64,000 nucleotides of DNA from Paracoccaceae bacterium (GTDB taxonomy: Bacteria > Pseudomonadota > Alphaproteobacteria > Rhodobacterales > Rhodobacteraceae). Numbering within the stretch: the first letter of the stretch is position 1; the number at the start of each line of letters is the position of its first letter. The translations under genes were made by a program, and so were the position numbers. Positions 44,504 to 53,957 of the stretch are shown here, in pieces. The notes below the pieces were generated by a model, which was given only the letters and a program-made list of their open reading frames with translations, was not told the DNA's origin and did no database searches. Location of the stretch: the NCBI GenBank assembly GCA_018222585.1, contig JAAFAB010000012.1, positions 21,053 through 85,052 of the forward strand, read 5' to 3'.

Positions 44504-45355
44504 ATGAGCCCCGACGCCCCGCACCCGACGCCATCCTGGGACGATGCCCCCGCAGCCCTCTGGCGTACCGGCCTGGGGCTTTGCCTGTTCGTCATCCTCT
44601 ACGCCCTGCTGCTCAGCCTGTGGTTCATCGCCGCCACCCCGCCGGTGGCGCAGCTGCTGCCCGGACCGGCGGCGGCGACCGTGCTGATGCTGTTTTCCTT
44701 CGTCGCCGCGCTGCTGGCGCTGGAGCTGGTGCTGCGCGTCCTGCACGGGCGCGGCCTGGTCGCGCTGACCGGGCCTGCGGGGCTGTTCTGGCCGCAGCTG
44801 CTGCGAGTCGCGCTGCATGTGCTGCCGGTGGCGGTGGTGCTGACGCTGCTGCCCCTGCCCGATGCGCTGACGCCGGTGCGTCATCTCGACCTCGCCCCCT
44901 GGCTGTCACGCCTGCCGCTGGCGCTGGCCGGGGTCGCGGTGCAGATCGCCGCAGAGGAATTCCTCTTCCGGGGCTACCTGCAATCGCGCCTGCGGGCCCG
45001 TTTCGGCCACCCGGTGCTTTGGCTCGGCCTGCCCGCCCTGCTCTTCGGCCTGCTGCATTTCGACCCCGCCGGGGGCGACAATGCCCCCTGGTTCGTGCTC
45101 TATGCCACGCTCTTCGGGCTGGTGGCGGGCGATCTGACCGCCCGCTCGGGCAGCCTGGGTCCGGCGATGGCGCTGCACTTCCTCAACAACTGCATCGCGC
45201 TGACCGTCACCTCCTTCCCGGACGAACTGGGGGGCCTCGCGCTGTGGCACCTGCCGGTGCGCCCGGATGACCCGGCGCTGCAGGCGGTGATCCCGCTGGA
45301 ACTGGGGTCGACGCTGGTGCTCTGGCTGGCGGCGCGGGTGGCGATCCGGCGATGA
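44504..45355 (+). CDS. CPBP-family intramembrane glutamic protease
   Basis: 283 aa with about seven membrane segments. The CPBP (Abi/CAAX) motifs are AAEEFLFRGYL (Glu-Glu-x-x-x-Arg, near residues 149-159), FGLLHFD (His) and ALHFLNN (His, Asn). ATG at 44504. It is coupled by ATGA to a second family member, with accD-folC downstream on the same strand. Bacterial CPBP proteins cleave prenylated or other membrane substrates, or act in bacteriocin self-immunity; the substrate here is unknown. Confidence 0.92.
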   Translation: MSPDAPHPTPSWDDAPAALWRTGLGLCLFVILYALLLSLWFIAATPPVAQLLPGPAAATVLMLFSFVAALLALELVLRVLHGRGLVALTGPAGLFWPQLLRVALHVLPVAVVLTLLPLPDALTPVRHLDLAPWLSRLPLALAGVAVQIAAEEFLFRGYLQSRLRARFGHPVLWLGLPALLFGLLHFDPAGGDNAPWFVLYATLFGLVAGDLTARSGSLGPAMALHFLNNCIALTVTSFPDELGGLALWHLPVRPDDPALQAVIPLELGSTLVLWLAARVAIRR

Positions 45356-46290
45356 GATCGCTGAACCTGCCCCCGCCGCCGCGCGGATACGCCCCCTACG
45401 CGGCCCTCGTCGCCCCCGCCCGGGCCCGGCCCGAGCTGTGGCGCCTGGTGCTGGGGCTGGCAATCTGCGAAGCGGTCTTCGCCCTGGCGATCTACGGCTT
45501 CGACGAGGGCGTCGCCTGGATCTCACCCGCCCTCGCGGATGAGATCTACCGCGGCGACACGGCGCGCGGCCTGGTGCTGCAACTGCTGTCCTACGGCTTC
45601 CTCGGGGCGGCGGCGCTCTTCGTCACCGAGAAGCTGCATGACCGCCGGGCGGGCGACCTCTTCGGTCCGAAGGGCGGCAATCGCTGGTGGCTGCGCCGGG
45701 CCTTCGGCGGCGCCATGCTGTTCTACGTGGTGATCCAGTTCCTGCCGCCCTGGACCGATCTCGAGGCACTGGAGCAGGTCCGCAACCCGCTGACCTGGGC
45801 GCTGACCCTGCCCTTCGGCCTGCTGGCGCTGCTGGTGCAATGCGGATCCGAGGAACTGCTGTACCGCGGCTACCTGCAAAGCCAGATCGCGGCGCGCTTC
45901 GACAACCCCGCCATCTGGATGGTCCTGCCCAACGTGATCTTCGCCACCGTGCACTGGTCGAACGCGGCCACATGGTCGGAAAACTGGCAGTACGTGATCT
46001 GGGCCTTCTGCTTCGGCCTCGCCTGCTCGGACCTGGTCGCGCGCTCGGGGCGGCTGGTCACCGCCATCGGGCTGCACGTCGCCAACAACGCCTTCGCCTT
46101 CGTCTTCTTCGGCGAAGTGCGGGGCATGGACTCGGGGCTGGCGCTGTTCCTCTTCCCCGAGATCCCGGACCTGCCCGATGCCCCCGGCGGCGGCGACCCC
46201 GGCGGCCCGATCCTCACCCTGCAGCTGCTGATGGAACTGGTCGTGCTGGCCCTTGCGTGGCTTTCCGCCCGGGTCGCGGTCAGGCGCTGA
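45352..46290 (+). CDS. CPBP-family intramembrane glutamic protease (second copy)
   Basis: 312 aa with several membrane segments. Catalytic motif [14 protein letters not shown] near 165-178, ATVHWSN (His) and LHVANNAF (His, Asn). It is a diverged paralogue of the preceding protein: GYLQS and the LHxxNN ends match, while the N-terminal part differs and is longer. Starts in the stop of its neighbour. 61 bp before accD. Confidence 0.92.
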   Translation: MRSLNLPPPPRGYAPYAALVAPARARPELWRLVLGLAICEAVFALAIYGFDEGVAWISPALADEIYRGDTARGLVLQLLSYGFLGAAALFVTEKLHDRRAGDLFGPKGGNRWWLRRAFGGAMLFYVVIQFLPPWTDLEALEQVRNPLTWALTLPFGLLALLVQCGSEELLYRGYLQSQIAARFDNPAIWMVLPNVIFATVHWSNAATWSENWQYVIWAFCFGLACSDLVARSGRLVTAIGLHVANNAFAFVFFGEVRGMDSGLALFLFPEIPDLPDAPGGGDPGGPILTLQLLMELVVLALAWLSARVAVRR

Positions 46291-46351
46291 TTGCATTCCG
46301 CGCCAAGCCCGCATATCTCAGGGCGCGACGAAAACGCCGAATGGGGCCACG

Positions 46352-47332
46352 ATGAACTGGATCAGCAACTACGTCCGGCCGCGGATCAACTCGATCTTCT
46401 CGCGCAGGGAAACGCCCGAGAACCTCTGGTCCAAATGCGACAGCTGCGGGACGATGCTGTTCCACCGGGAACTGAAAGAGAACCTGAACGTCTGCACCTC
46501 CTGCGGCCATCACATGGCGATCTCTCCCCGGGCGCGGTTCAAGTCGCTGTTCGACGGCGGCATCTTCACCCAGGTCGAGGTGCCCGAGCCGGTCGCCGAT
46601 CCGCTGCACTTCCGCGACCAGAAGCGTTACCCCGACCGGATGCGCGAGGCGCGCCGCAAGACGACCGAGCATGAAGCCATGCTGGTCGGCGAGGGCGAGA
46701 TCGGGCGCACCCCCATCGTCGCCGCCGCGCAGGACTTCAGCTTCATGGGCGGCTCGATGGGAATGTTCGTCGGCAATGCGATCATCGCCGCCGCGCAACG
46801 CGCCGTGCTGAGGAAATGCCCGCTGGTGCTGTTCTCGGCCGCCGGTGGCGCGCGGATGCAGGAAGGCATCCTGTCGCTGATGCAGATGCCGCGCACCACG
46901 GTCGCCGTGCAGATGCTGAAAGAGGCCGGCCTGCCCTATATCGTCGTGCTGACCCATCCCACGACCGGCGGCGTGACGGCCTCCTACGCCATGCTGGGCG
47001 ACGTGCAGATCGCCGAGCCGAACGCCCTGATCTGCTTCGCCGGCCCCCGCGTCATCGAGCAGACCATCCGCGAAAGCCTGCCCGAGGGCTTCCAGCGCGC
47101 CGAGTACCTGCTGGACCACGGGATGCTGGACCGGGTGACACCGCGCACCAAGATGCGCGAGGAACTGATCACCATCACCCGCATGTTGATGGGCCTGCCG
47201 CCCGCCGTCATGGGCGACCTGCCGCCGCCCGCGCCGATGGTCGATGAGGAGCCGGAGGCCGCCGCGCCCGAGGCCGCAGCCGAGATCCCCGCGCCCGAAG
47301 AGGCGCCCAAGGAAAGCCCCGAAAAGAAGTGA
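46352..47332 (+). CDS. accD: Acetyl-CoA carboxylase carboxyltransferase subunit beta
   Basis: 326 aa. Zinc finger near the N-terminus (CDSCG and CTSCG, residues about 30-52), then the carboxyltransferase core with [41 protein letters not shown] and [12 protein letters not shown]. With AccA it transfers CO2 from biotin to acetyl-CoA, the first step of fatty-acid synthesis. An Ala/Pro/Glu-rich C-terminal tail of about 35 residues exceeds the core. ATG at 46352; GTGA overlap with folC. Confidence 0.97.
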   Translation: MNWISNYVRPRINSIFSRRETPENLWSKCDSCGTMLFHRELKENLNVCTSCGHHMAISPRARFKSLFDGGIFTQVEVPEPVADPLHFRDQKRYPDRMREARRKTTEHEAMLVGEGEIGRTPIVAAAQDFSFMGGSMGMFVGNAIIAAAQRAVLRKCPLVLFSAAGGARMQEGILSLMQMPRTTVAVQMLKEAGLPYIVVLTHPTTGGVTASYAMLGDVQIAEPNALICFAGPRVIEQTIRESLPEGFQRAEYLLDHGMLDRVTPRTKMREELITITRMLMGLPPAVMGDLPPPAPMVDEEPEAAAPEAAAEIPAPEEAPKESPEKK

Positions 47333-48618
47333 CCCAGACAGGATCCGACGCGCTTCTGGCGCGCATGATGCAGCTGCATCCCAAGGTCATCGACCTTTCG
47401 CTTGATCGGATCCGCCAGCTTCTGGCACAGCTCGGCCATCCCGAGGCCGCGCTGCCGCCGGTGATCCATATCGCCGGCACCAACGGCAAGGGCTCGACCC
47501 TGGCCATGCTGCGCGCCGGGATCGAGGGCGCCGGGCAGGCTGCCCATGCCTATACCTCGCCCCACCTCGTGCGCTTCCACGAACGCATCCGCCTCGCCGG
47601 GGAACTGATCGGCGAAGAGGCCCTGACCGCCCTGCTGCAGGAGGTGCTCGACGTCAACGGCGCCGAGCCGATCACCTTCTTCGAGATCACCAATGCCGCC
47701 GCCTTCCTGGCCTTCGCCCGCCTCCCCGCCGACTACGTGCTGCTGGAGACCGGGCTGGGCGGCATCTACGATTCGACCAATGTCGTCGACCAGCCCGCGA
47801 TGACGGTGATCACCCCGATCTCGAAGGACCACGAGGCCTTTCTGGGCGACACCCTGGCGAAGATCGCCTGGTCGAAGGCCGGGATCATCAAGCGCGGCGT
47901 GCCCTGTGTCGTCGGCCCCCAGCCCGAGGAGGCGCTGGAGGTGATCGAGGAGACCGCCGCCCGTCTCGGCGCCCCGCTGCTGGTCCATGGCCAGCACTGG
48001 CACGCCTGGGAAGAGCGCGGCCGCCTGGTCTTCCAGGACGAGACCGGGTTGCTGGACCTGCCCCTGCCCGCCCTGCGCGGCCCGCACCAGATCCAGAACG
48101 CCGGCGCGGCGCTGGCCGCCCTGCGCCATCTCGGCTTCGACGAGGCCGCCTGCGAGGCCGCCGTCACCGACGCCAAGTGGCCCGCCCGCCTGCAGCGGCT
48201 GACCGGGGGCCGGCTGGCCCGGCTCGCGCCCCGGGCCGAGTTGTGGCTGGATGGCGGTCACAATCCCTCGGCCGGGGAGGCGTTGGCCGAATTCCTCGCC
48301 AGCCTGCCCGCGCGTCCGACGCACCTGGTCTGCGGCATGATCAACACCAAGGACGCCGGTGGCTACCTGGCCCCGCTGGCACCCCATGCCGCCAGCCTCA
48401 CCGCCCTGACCATCCCGAACGAGACCGCCTCGGTGCCCGGTGCCGATCTGGCCGCGAAAGCCGCCGCCTGCGGTCATGAGGCCCGTGTGGCCGAAAGCGT
48501 CGAAGCGGCCCTGGCCGCGATCACCGAAACCACTCCAGAGGCGCGGATCCTGCTCTGCGGATCGCTCTATTTCGCCGGTCACGTCCTGCGGCGCGACGAC
48601 GAGAGCCTTGCCATGTAG
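47329..48618 (+). CDS. folC: Bifunctional folylpolyglutamate/dihydrofolate synthase
   Basis: 429 aa Mur-ligase-type ATPase. P-loop GTNGKGST near residues 49-56, [15 protein letters not shown] near 71-85, [14 protein letters not shown], and the C-terminal [12 protein letters not shown]. It adds glutamate to dihydropteroate and to folates. GTG start inside the accD stop; the accD-folC pairing is widespread in proteobacteria. The 392-bp gap behind it has its own features. Confidence 0.96.
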   Translation: MTQTGSDALLARMMQLHPKVIDLSLDRIRQLLAQLGHPEAALPPVIHIAGTNGKGSTLAMLRAGIEGAGQAAHAYTSPHLVRFHERIRLAGELIGEEALTALLQEVLDVNGAEPITFFEITNAAAFLAFARLPADYVLLETGLGGIYDSTNVVDQPAMTVITPISKDHEAFLGDTLAKIAWSKAGIIKRGVPCVVGPQPEEALEVIEETAARLGAPLLVHGQHWHAWEERGRLVFQDETGLLDLPLPALRGPHQIQNAGAALAALRHLGFDEAACEAAVTDAKWPARLQRLTGGRLARLAPRAELWLDGGHNPSAGEALAEFLASLPARPTHLVCGMINTKDAGGYLAPLAPHAASLTALTIPNETASVPGADLAAKAAACGHEARVAESVEAALAAITETTPEARILLCGSLYFAGHVLRRDDESLAM

Positions 48619-48678
48619 GGTTGAGACCTGCCCGGCCAATTTTTCCGCACATGAAGAGCAGGCCCTAACGGGTTGATC

Positions 48679-48768
48679 CGAATCGGCTTTCCGAATCAGT
48701 TCTTGACCGTGTCCCGAAAACCCCGCGAAAGCCGATTCGTTTGCCATTGACCGATTCGCACCGATTCG
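48679..48768. repeat. 13-bp inverted repeat plus CCGATTCG direct repeats
   Basis: CGAATCGGCTTTC (48679-48691) has a perfect reverse complement at 48727-48739. CCGATTCG recurs at 48732-48739, 48751-48758 and 48761-48768. The last two lie inside the spacer of the promoter-like sequence at 48747-48776, where a bound protein would block or shape transcription. Confidence 0.7.
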
Positions 48769-48776
48769 CGTAAAGT
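48747..48776 (+). promoter_or_regulatory. Sigma70-like promoter TTGACC-N18-TAAAGT
   Basis: A -35-like TTGACC and -10-like TAAAGT are separated by 18 bp, pointing away from folC into the gap. No gene start follows, which suggests a non-coding transcript. Confidence 0.4.
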
Positions 48777-48782
48777 CCTTGC

Positions 48783-48905
48783 AGATCAGGCATTCATCCG
48801 CATGAAACGGGGCGCACAGCAGCCTATCACCGCGCTTCGGGACATGTCGCAGGCTTGGGATCTATCCGGCAGAACCACGGGGGTCGCTAGAACGACCCCC
48901 TTCTG
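48783..48905 (+). ncRNA. Candidate small RNA, about 120 nt
   Basis: Bounded by the promoter-like sequence ending at 48776 and a stem-loop at 48879-48900 followed by TTCTGCTTT. Internal short stems include GGATCTATCC (48858-48867) and the palindrome GACATGTC (48841-48848). It does not look like 6S, 4.5S, RNase P or tmRNA. Entirely inferred. Confidence 0.3.
48879..48905 (+). terminator. Stem-loop GGGGGTCG/CGACCCCC
   Basis: Eight perfect pairs, loop CTAGAA, followed on the plus strand by TTCTGCTTT. No protein gene ends nearby on this strand (folC stops 261 bp earlier), so it probably ends a separate short transcript. Confidence 0.6.
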
Positions 48906-48967
48906 CTTTCCGGCCCTTCCACATTGCACCGACCCGCGCCTTCCCGCCCGGCCACCCGCCAGGGGGG

Positions 48968-48987
48968 TAGGGTGGATGCAATCCACC
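48968..48987. repeat. GTAGGG element with hairpin near the zapE 3' end
   Basis: GTAGGG is followed directly by GGTGGAT/ATCCACC with a three-base loop (48971-48977, 48981-48987). It sits 24 bp beyond the zapE stop, the same position relative to a gene end as the elements at 9.9 and 13.7 kb. Confidence 0.55.
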
Positions 48988-49010
48988 TTCCCCGGATCGG
49001 GGCTCCGGGC

Positions 49011-50087
49011 TCAGCCCTCCTCGGCGCCCCAGTCCTTGTCCTGCATCTCGCGCAGCCGGCTTGCGGTGCGTTCGAACTCGAACACGCCCTCGCCCTCCAG
49101 GTAGAGGCTCTCCGGTTCGTCGGCGGCCGAGCAGATCAGCCGCACCTTCGCCTCGTACAGCGCGTCAACCAACGTGACGAAGCGCTTGGCCTCGTTGAAG
49201 TTGCCGCGCCCCAGGCAGGGGATGTCCTCGAGGATCAGCACCTCGACCGCCTCGGCAATGGCCAGGTAATCGCCCGGCCCCAGCATCTTGCCGCAGAGGT
49301 CGTGGAACCGCGCCCGCCCGACACCGGACCGATAGGCAGGCAACACCACCTCGCGGCCCTTGACCTTCAGCACCAGCGGCTCGCCCGCCCCGATCTCGCC
49401 GGTCAGGTCCTGCCAATAGGCGTCCAGCTGTTCGCGCGCCGCCCTGTTGGCGGGGTGGAAATAGACCTGCGCCCCGGACAGGCGATGCTGGCGGTAGTCG
49501 TGCGGGCTGGCCAGCTCATGCACCACCAGCCGTTCCTTGATCAGGTCGATGAAGGGCAGGAAGAGCTGCCGGTTCAGCCCGTTCTTGTAGAGGTCGTCCG
49601 GCACCCGGTTCGAGGTGGTCACCACCACCACACCGGCTTCGAACAGCGCCTCGAACAGGCGCCCGACGATCATCGCATCGGTGATGTCGGTGATCTGCAT
49701 CTCGTCGAAGGCCAGCACGCGCAGTTCGGCGGTGATCTTGTCGACCACCGGCTTCAGGCTGTCCTCGACACCCGCCTTGCGGGCGGCGTGCATCCCCTCG
49801 TGGATCTCCTGCATGAAGGCGTGGAAGTGGACCCGGCGCACCGGCACGTCCAGCCCCTCGACGAAGAGATCCATCAGCATCGACTTGCCGCGCCCGACCC
49901 CGCCCCAGAGATAGAGGCCCTTCGGCGCCTCGGGGGCCTTCCGGCGGCCGAAGAAGCCGCGTTTCACGGGCGCTGCCAGCCCTTCGGCAATTCGGTCGAA
50001 CTCGGGCAGGACATGCTCCTGCGCCGGGTCCGGGCGGATGTCTCCGGCAGAGACGCGGGCGTGGTAGAGATCGGACAGGCGCTTCAT
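49011..50087 (-). CDS. zapE: Cell division protein ZapE (AFG1-family ATPase)
   Basis: 358 aa AAA+ family ATPase. Walker A GGVGRGKS (residues about 62-69), Walker B VLAFDEMQITD, and TSNRVPDDLYKNGLNR are AFG1/ZapE marks. It interacts with FtsZ at late division in E. coli and with respiratory-chain assembly in mitochondria. ATG at 50087; a reading from 50150 adds nothing conserved. Divergent from the MFS gene. Confidence 0.95.
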   Translation of the reverse strand: MKRLSDLYHARVSAGDIRPDPAQEHVLPEFDRIAEGLAAPVKRGFFGRRKAPEAPKGLYLWGGVGRGKSMLMDLFVEGLDVPVRRVHFHAFMQEIHEGMHAARKAGVEDSLKPVVDKITAELRVLAFDEMQITDITDAMIVGRLFEALFEAGVVVVTTSNRVPDDLYKNGLNRQLFLPFIDLIKERLVVHELASPHDYRQHRLSGAQVYFHPANRAAREQLDAYWQDLTGEIGAGEPLVLKVKGREVVLPAYRSGVGRARFHDLCGKMLGPGDYLAIAEAVEVLILEDIPCLGRGNFNEAKRFVTLVDALYEAKVRLICSAADEPESLYLEGEGVFEFERTASRLREMQDKDWGAEEG

Positions 50088-50213
50088 GAGGCGGTGATAA
50101 TACGCGTCCGGCCCGCGGGAAAGCGCACAATGCGGAATGGAAGCGTTCACAAAGGCTGAATTGACGTGTCAGCAATCCTGCCTAATCTGCGCGCATCTGC
50201 CGGAGGACCCCCG

Positions 50214-51467
50214 ATGCAATCGTCTGCCCGTCTGCTCACCCCCGTGTTGATCGCGGGCTGCCTGATCATCCTGGTCAATTTCGCCATCCGCGCCAGCTTC
50301 GGTGTCTTCCAGATCCCGATCGCGGAAGAGTTCAACTGGATGCGCGCCGACTTCAGCCTGGCGATCGCGATCCAGAACCTCGCCTGGGGCATCGGCCAGC
50401 CGCTGTTCGGCGCCTTCGCCGAGAAGCTGGGCGACCGGCGCGCCATCATCCTGGGCGCGGTGATCTATTCGCTGGGCCTCGTACTGTCCTCCTTCGCGGT
50501 GACGCCAGAGGCCCATTGGGGCCTGGAAATCCTGGTGGGCTTCGGCATCGCCGGCACCGGCTTCGGCGTGATCCTCGCCGTGGTGGGCCGCGCCGCCTCG
50601 CCGGAAAACCGCTCGATGTCGCTGGCCATCGCCACGGCGGCAGGCAGCGCCGGTCAGGTCGTCGGCGCCCCGGTGGCCGAGTTCCTGTTGGGCATGATGC
50701 CCTGGCAGAATGTCTTCCTGGTCTTCGCCGCCGCCATCCTGGTCGTGCTTCTGCTGCTGCCGATGATGCGCACCGAGACGCCGCCCGCCACCAAGGCCGA
50801 GCTGGAGGAAACCCTCGGCCAGATCCTGATCCGCGCCGGCAAGGATCCGACCTTCGCGATGATCTTCCTCGGCTTCTTCTCCTGCGGCTACCAGCTGGCC
50901 TTCATCACCGCCCACTTCCCCGCCTTCGTGACCGAGCTCTGCGGCCCGATCGCCTCGGGCGGCATCCTGGCCAGCCTGGGGATCGAGACCACCTCGGCCC
51001 TCGGCGCCATCGCGATTTCGCTGATCGGCGTGTTCAACATCGGCGGCACGCTGCTGGCCGGCTACCTGGGCAAGACGCTGCCCAAGAAGTACCTGCTGGC
51101 GGGCATCTACACCCTGCGCACCATCGTCGCCGGGGTCTTCATCCTGATGCCGATCACGCCCGGTTCCGTGCTGCTGTTCTCGGCCCTGATGGGCGGACTG
51201 TGGCTGGCCACGGTGCCGCTGACCTCCGGCCTGATCGCCCATATCTACGGGATGCGCTACATGGGCACGCTCTATGGCATCGTCTTCCTCAGCCACCAGA
51301 TCGGCGGTTTCATGGGGGTCTGGCTGGGCGGCAAGATGTACGACATCCACGGCGATTACACGCTGGTCTGGTGGATCGGCGTCGGCGTCGGTGCCTTCTC
51401 GGCCCTGATCCATCTGCCGGTGCGCGAGAACCGCAGCGAGGCGCCGATGTCGGTCGCCCGGGGCTGA
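50214..51467 (+). CDS. MFS transporter
   Basis: 417 aa with twelve predicted membrane segments. The cytoplasmic loop 2-3 motif is AEKLGDRRAI (near residue 70), and the C-terminal half has a matching loop (GYLGKTLPKKYLLAG). The pattern resembles the monocarboxylate/oxalate-type group. The ATG at 50214 has CGGAGG upstream; a GTG at 50166 would add 16 polar residues. Substrate unknown. Convergent with the five-gene operon, only 6 bp apart. Confidence 0.9.
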   Translation: MQSSARLLTPVLIAGCLIILVNFAIRASFGVFQIPIAEEFNWMRADFSLAIAIQNLAWGIGQPLFGAFAEKLGDRRAIILGAVIYSLGLVLSSFAVTPEAHWGLEILVGFGIAGTGFGVILAVVGRAASPENRSMSLAIATAAGSAGQVVGAPVAEFLLGMMPWQNVFLVFAAAILVVLLLLPMMRTETPPATKAELEETLGQILIRAGKDPTFAMIFLGFFSCGYQLAFITAHFPAFVTELCGPIASGGILASLGIETTSALGAIAISLIGVFNIGGTLLAGYLGKTLPKKYLLAGIYTLRTIVAGVFILMPITPGSVLLFSALMGGLWLATVPLTSGLIAHIYGMRYMGTLYGIVFLSHQIGGFMGVWLGGKMYDIHGDYTLVWWIGVGVGAFSALIHLPVRENRSEAPMSVARG

Positions 51468-51473
51468 GCGCGG

Positions 51474-52412
51474 TCAGATCTCGCCGTCTTCCCACAGCCA
51501 TGTGCGGAAGGCGCGCACCAGCTCGTCAGGATGGGAGAGGGGCAGCCAGTGCCCCGCCCCCGCCACCTGCTTCTGCACCGAAGCCCGGTTCCAGCGCGAG
51601 ATGACGCCCATCCCCTCCAGCGGGACGGCGCGGTCCTCCGCGGCCCAGATCGTCAGCATCGGCACACCTGCCTTGGCGACGCGGCGATGCTCCAGCTCCT
51701 GCGGATCGCGCAGGATGCCGCGCAGCGAGGCCAGCACCGCAGGGGTGAAGCCGCGCCAGAGCGCCTCGCCCGCCTGGCGCTTCGCCACCTGATCCGGCAC
51801 GCCCTCGGCCACGGCGCGGCGGGCAGCACGGCGGTGCATCCCGGGATGGAGCCAGTGGAACAGCCAGCGCCCGGTCCAGCCCGCATCACGCATCCAGCGC
51901 GTCATCCCGGTGGGAAATCCGCCCATGCCCGCAGGTGCGACCAGCACCAGCTTCTCGATCTGCCCGGGGTACTCGGCGGCATAGGCCGTCGCCACCGCCG
52001 CGCCCATGGAATAGCCGAACAACGTCACCGGGCCGTCGATCCCCTCCGCCGCCATCAACTGCGAAAGCTGGGTGGTGAAAAAGCCCGCCTCCTGCGCGCC
52101 TGCGGGCCGATCCGACCAGCCCCGGCCCCAGAGGTCGTAGGTCAGGACGTGATAGCCCATGTCGGCCAGCTTGGGTGCCACCGTGTCCCAGACATAGGCG
52201 GGGGTGGTCAGCCCATGGATGCAGATCGCCACCGGAGCGCCCTCTTCACCGTACCAGCGGTATCGGGTGCGCCCGCCGGGCAGCGCGGCGATCTTGCCCG
52301 GGGTCTTGCCGCGCCGCTCGGAGACCTTCGGGCGCAGATCCTCGCGCACGAAGGGCGCCCAGGCCAGCGCCCCGCCGGCGCAGAGCAGCCAGAGCAGCGG
52401 CGCCGCGCTCAC
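51474..52412 (-). CDS. Alpha/beta hydrolase
   Basis: 312 aa. Nucleophile elbow GYSMGAA (Ser near residue 139), oxyanion-hole HGLT near 86-89, acid region TIWAAEDRAVP and the final His in GAGHWLPLSHP. A hydrophobic N-terminal segment (1-20) may anchor it to the membrane. GTG start inside the ornithine cyclodeaminase-like stop. Last gene of the operon; ester, lactone or C-C substrate not predictable. Confidence 0.9.
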   Translation of the reverse strand: MSAAPLLWLLCAGGALAWAPFVREDLRPKVSERRGKTPGKIAALPGGRTRYRWYGEEGAPVAICIHGLTTPAYVWDTVAPKLADMGYHVLTYDLWGRGWSDRPAGAQEAGFFTTQLSQLMAAEGIDGPVTLFGYSMGAAVATAYAAEYPGQIEKLVLVAPAGMGGFPTGMTRWMRDAGWTGRWLFHWLHPGMHRRAARRAVAEGVPDQVAKRQAGEALWRGFTPAVLASLRGILRDPQELEHRRVAKAGVPMLTIWAAEDRAVPLEGMGVISRWNRASVQKQVAGAGHWLPLSHPDELVRAFRTWLWEDGEI

Positions 52413-53323
52413 CTTGCCTCGCGCCAGGCGTCGTAGATGTAACGCGCCACCATCAGGTCCAGGTGCGCCCCGCCGCCGTTCTTGAACAGCGTGATATCCC
52501 CGGGCACGCGGGTGAAGGCGGGCAGGTCGTAGTAATCCGCCAGCAGGTCCTCGCGGGTGATCGCGCCGCTGTCGAGCGGGATCTGCACCTCGCCGATATG
52601 GCCGACGGTGGTGTCGAAACTGTCGACGAAGACGCGGGCGCGCTGCAACGCCGCGTCATCGGCCTCGCGCATGTCGGGGCGGTAGGCGCCGATCAGGTCG
52701 ACGTGCTGGCCGGGGCGCAGCCAGACACCCTTCAGCACTGGGTCGGTCGACATGGTGGCACAGGTGACGATATCGGCCTCGCCGACAGCCGCCTCCAGAT
52801 CCGTCACCGCCTCGGTGTCGGGGTGCTGCGCGGCCAGCGCCTCGGCGCCGGCAGGGGTGCGGTTCCAGACCAGGAAACGCGCCCCGGGGAAAGCGGCGCC
52901 ATAGGCCTCACGCAGAGAGGCCGCGACGGTGCCCGCGCCGACGATCAGGATCACCCGGCTGTCGGGACGGGCCAGCCGGCGGGCGGCCAGCAAGCTGTCG
53001 CCGGCGGTCTTCCACTTGGTCACCAGATGAAAATCCACGATGGCCTCCAGCTGGCCCGTGGTGTCCGACATCAGGTTGACCGCGCCATTGACGGCAGGCA
53101 GATCCCGCGCCCGGTTGCCGGGGAAGATCGTCGCGGCCTTCACCGCCACCCCCAGCCCGTCGATCCACGCCGACCGGGTCAGCAGCGTGTCGTCGCGCCG
53201 GTAGAGGAAGGTATCCCCGATCTCGGCCTTCGGCAGCTCATGGGCAGCGGCCAGCGCATCGGTCAGCTTCAGCCAGTCGAGGACCCTCTCGCCCTCCTCG
53301 AAGGAAATCCGGGCAACGCTCAT
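52409..53323 (-). CDS. Ornithine cyclodeaminase/mu-crystallin family protein
   Basis: 304 aa NAD(P)-dependent enzyme. Rossmann motif ILIVGAGTVAASLREA (near 125-140) and the segment PGNRARDLPAVNG near 68-80, where the family has a longer substrate-binding stretch. Members make proline from ornithine, or reduce or dehydrogenate imino and amino acids; lacking experimental data the reaction is open. Overlaps both neighbours by 4 bp. Confidence 0.9.
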   Translation of the reverse strand: MSVARISFEEGERVLDWLKLTDALAAAHELPKAEIGDTFLYRRDDTLLTRSAWIDGLGVAVKAATIFPGNRARDLPAVNGAVNLMSDTTGQLEAIVDFHLVTKWKTAGDSLLAARRLARPDSRVILIVGAGTVAASLREAYGAAFPGARFLVWNRTPAGAEALAAQHPDTEAVTDLEAAVGEADIVTCATMSTDPVLKGVWLRPGQHVDLIGAYRPDMREADDAALQRARVFVDSFDTTVGHIGEVQIPLDSGAITREDLLADYYDLPAFTRVPGDITLFKNGGGAHLDLMVARYIYDAWREAR

Positions 53324-53949
53324 CGGGCCTCCTCCTCGCTCAGCAGCCCCTCCGCGACCAGACGGGCGGCCCAGCCCCCGGGGCCCTCGAAGTGATGCGT
53401 GCGCCAGCCCCGCGCGGCGGCGGCAGCGATATTGTCGGACCGGTCGTCGGTGAAGATCAGTTCAGCCCCGGAGAGGCCCGAGCCCTCTTCCAGCATCTCG
53501 TAGATGCGCGGATCGGGCTTGATCACCTCCATGTGGCCGGAAATGTAATCCTGGTCGAACTCGTCCAGCACGGGATATTCGGCAGCGGCGATCCGATAGG
53601 TGCCCTTGCCGAAATTGGTCAGAGAGAACACCGGGATACCCCTGGCCCGCAGCGCGCGCAGCAGGCGCCAGCTATGCGGGATCGGCGGCGCGCACATGGT
53701 CAGCCAGTCCTCGTGCCAGGTCAGGATCTCGTCCCGGTACTCGGGGTGATCCTCGGCCAGCCGGGCCGTCAGTTCGGCCATGTCCTCGCCGCGATCGACG
53801 CGGTCGTTCATCGCGTGCAGGTCGACGTTGGCGAAGATCTCGCGCCGCCGTTCCTCGCCGAACTTGCGATCGTAATGCGCTTCCGGGTGCCATTCGACCA
53901 GCACGTTGCCAATATCGAAGACCACTGCCTTGATGGGGGTATCCGTCAT
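53320..53949 (-). CDS. HAD-superfamily hydrolase (YihX-like)
   Basis: 209 aa. HAD motif I FDIGNVLVEW (residues about 10-19, with the first Asp as nucleophile; the second position is Gly, as in the YihX/epoxide-hydrolase-type subgroup), motif II SLTNF, motif III Lys in IKPDP and motif IV FTDDRSDN. It is probably a small sugar- or metabolite-phosphatase. ATG at 53949, 9 bp after yaiI; overlaps the next gene by ATGA. Confidence 0.9.
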   Translation of the reverse strand: MTDTPIKAVVFDIGNVLVEWHPEAHYDRKFGEERRREIFANVDLHAMNDRVDRGEDMAELTARLAEDHPEYRDEILTWHEDWLTMCAPPIPHSWRLLRALRARGIPVFSLTNFGKGTYRIAAAEYPVLDEFDQDYISGHMEVIKPDPRIYEMLEEGSGLSGAELIFTDDRSDNIAAAAARGWRTHHFEGPGGWAARLVAEGLLSEEEAR

Positions 53950-53957
53950 TTTGGAGA

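Larger units (their letters stand above)
48619..49010. other. Intergenic region with repeats, a promoter-like and a terminator-like sequence
   Basis: The 392-bp space lies between the convergent folC and zapE genes. In order it holds a 13-bp inverted repeat with CCGATTCG direct repeats, a sigma70-like promoter, a stem-loop followed by T-rich sequence, and a GTAGGG element. No convincing reading frame: a plus-strand frame from 48802 runs through the terminator stem. Confidence 0.6.

Noticed and set aside
48802..49104. A 100-codon plus-strand frame in the folC-zapE gap
   Set aside because: It runs through a terminator stem and the zapE 3' end, has no ribosome-binding site and no family-like sequence.
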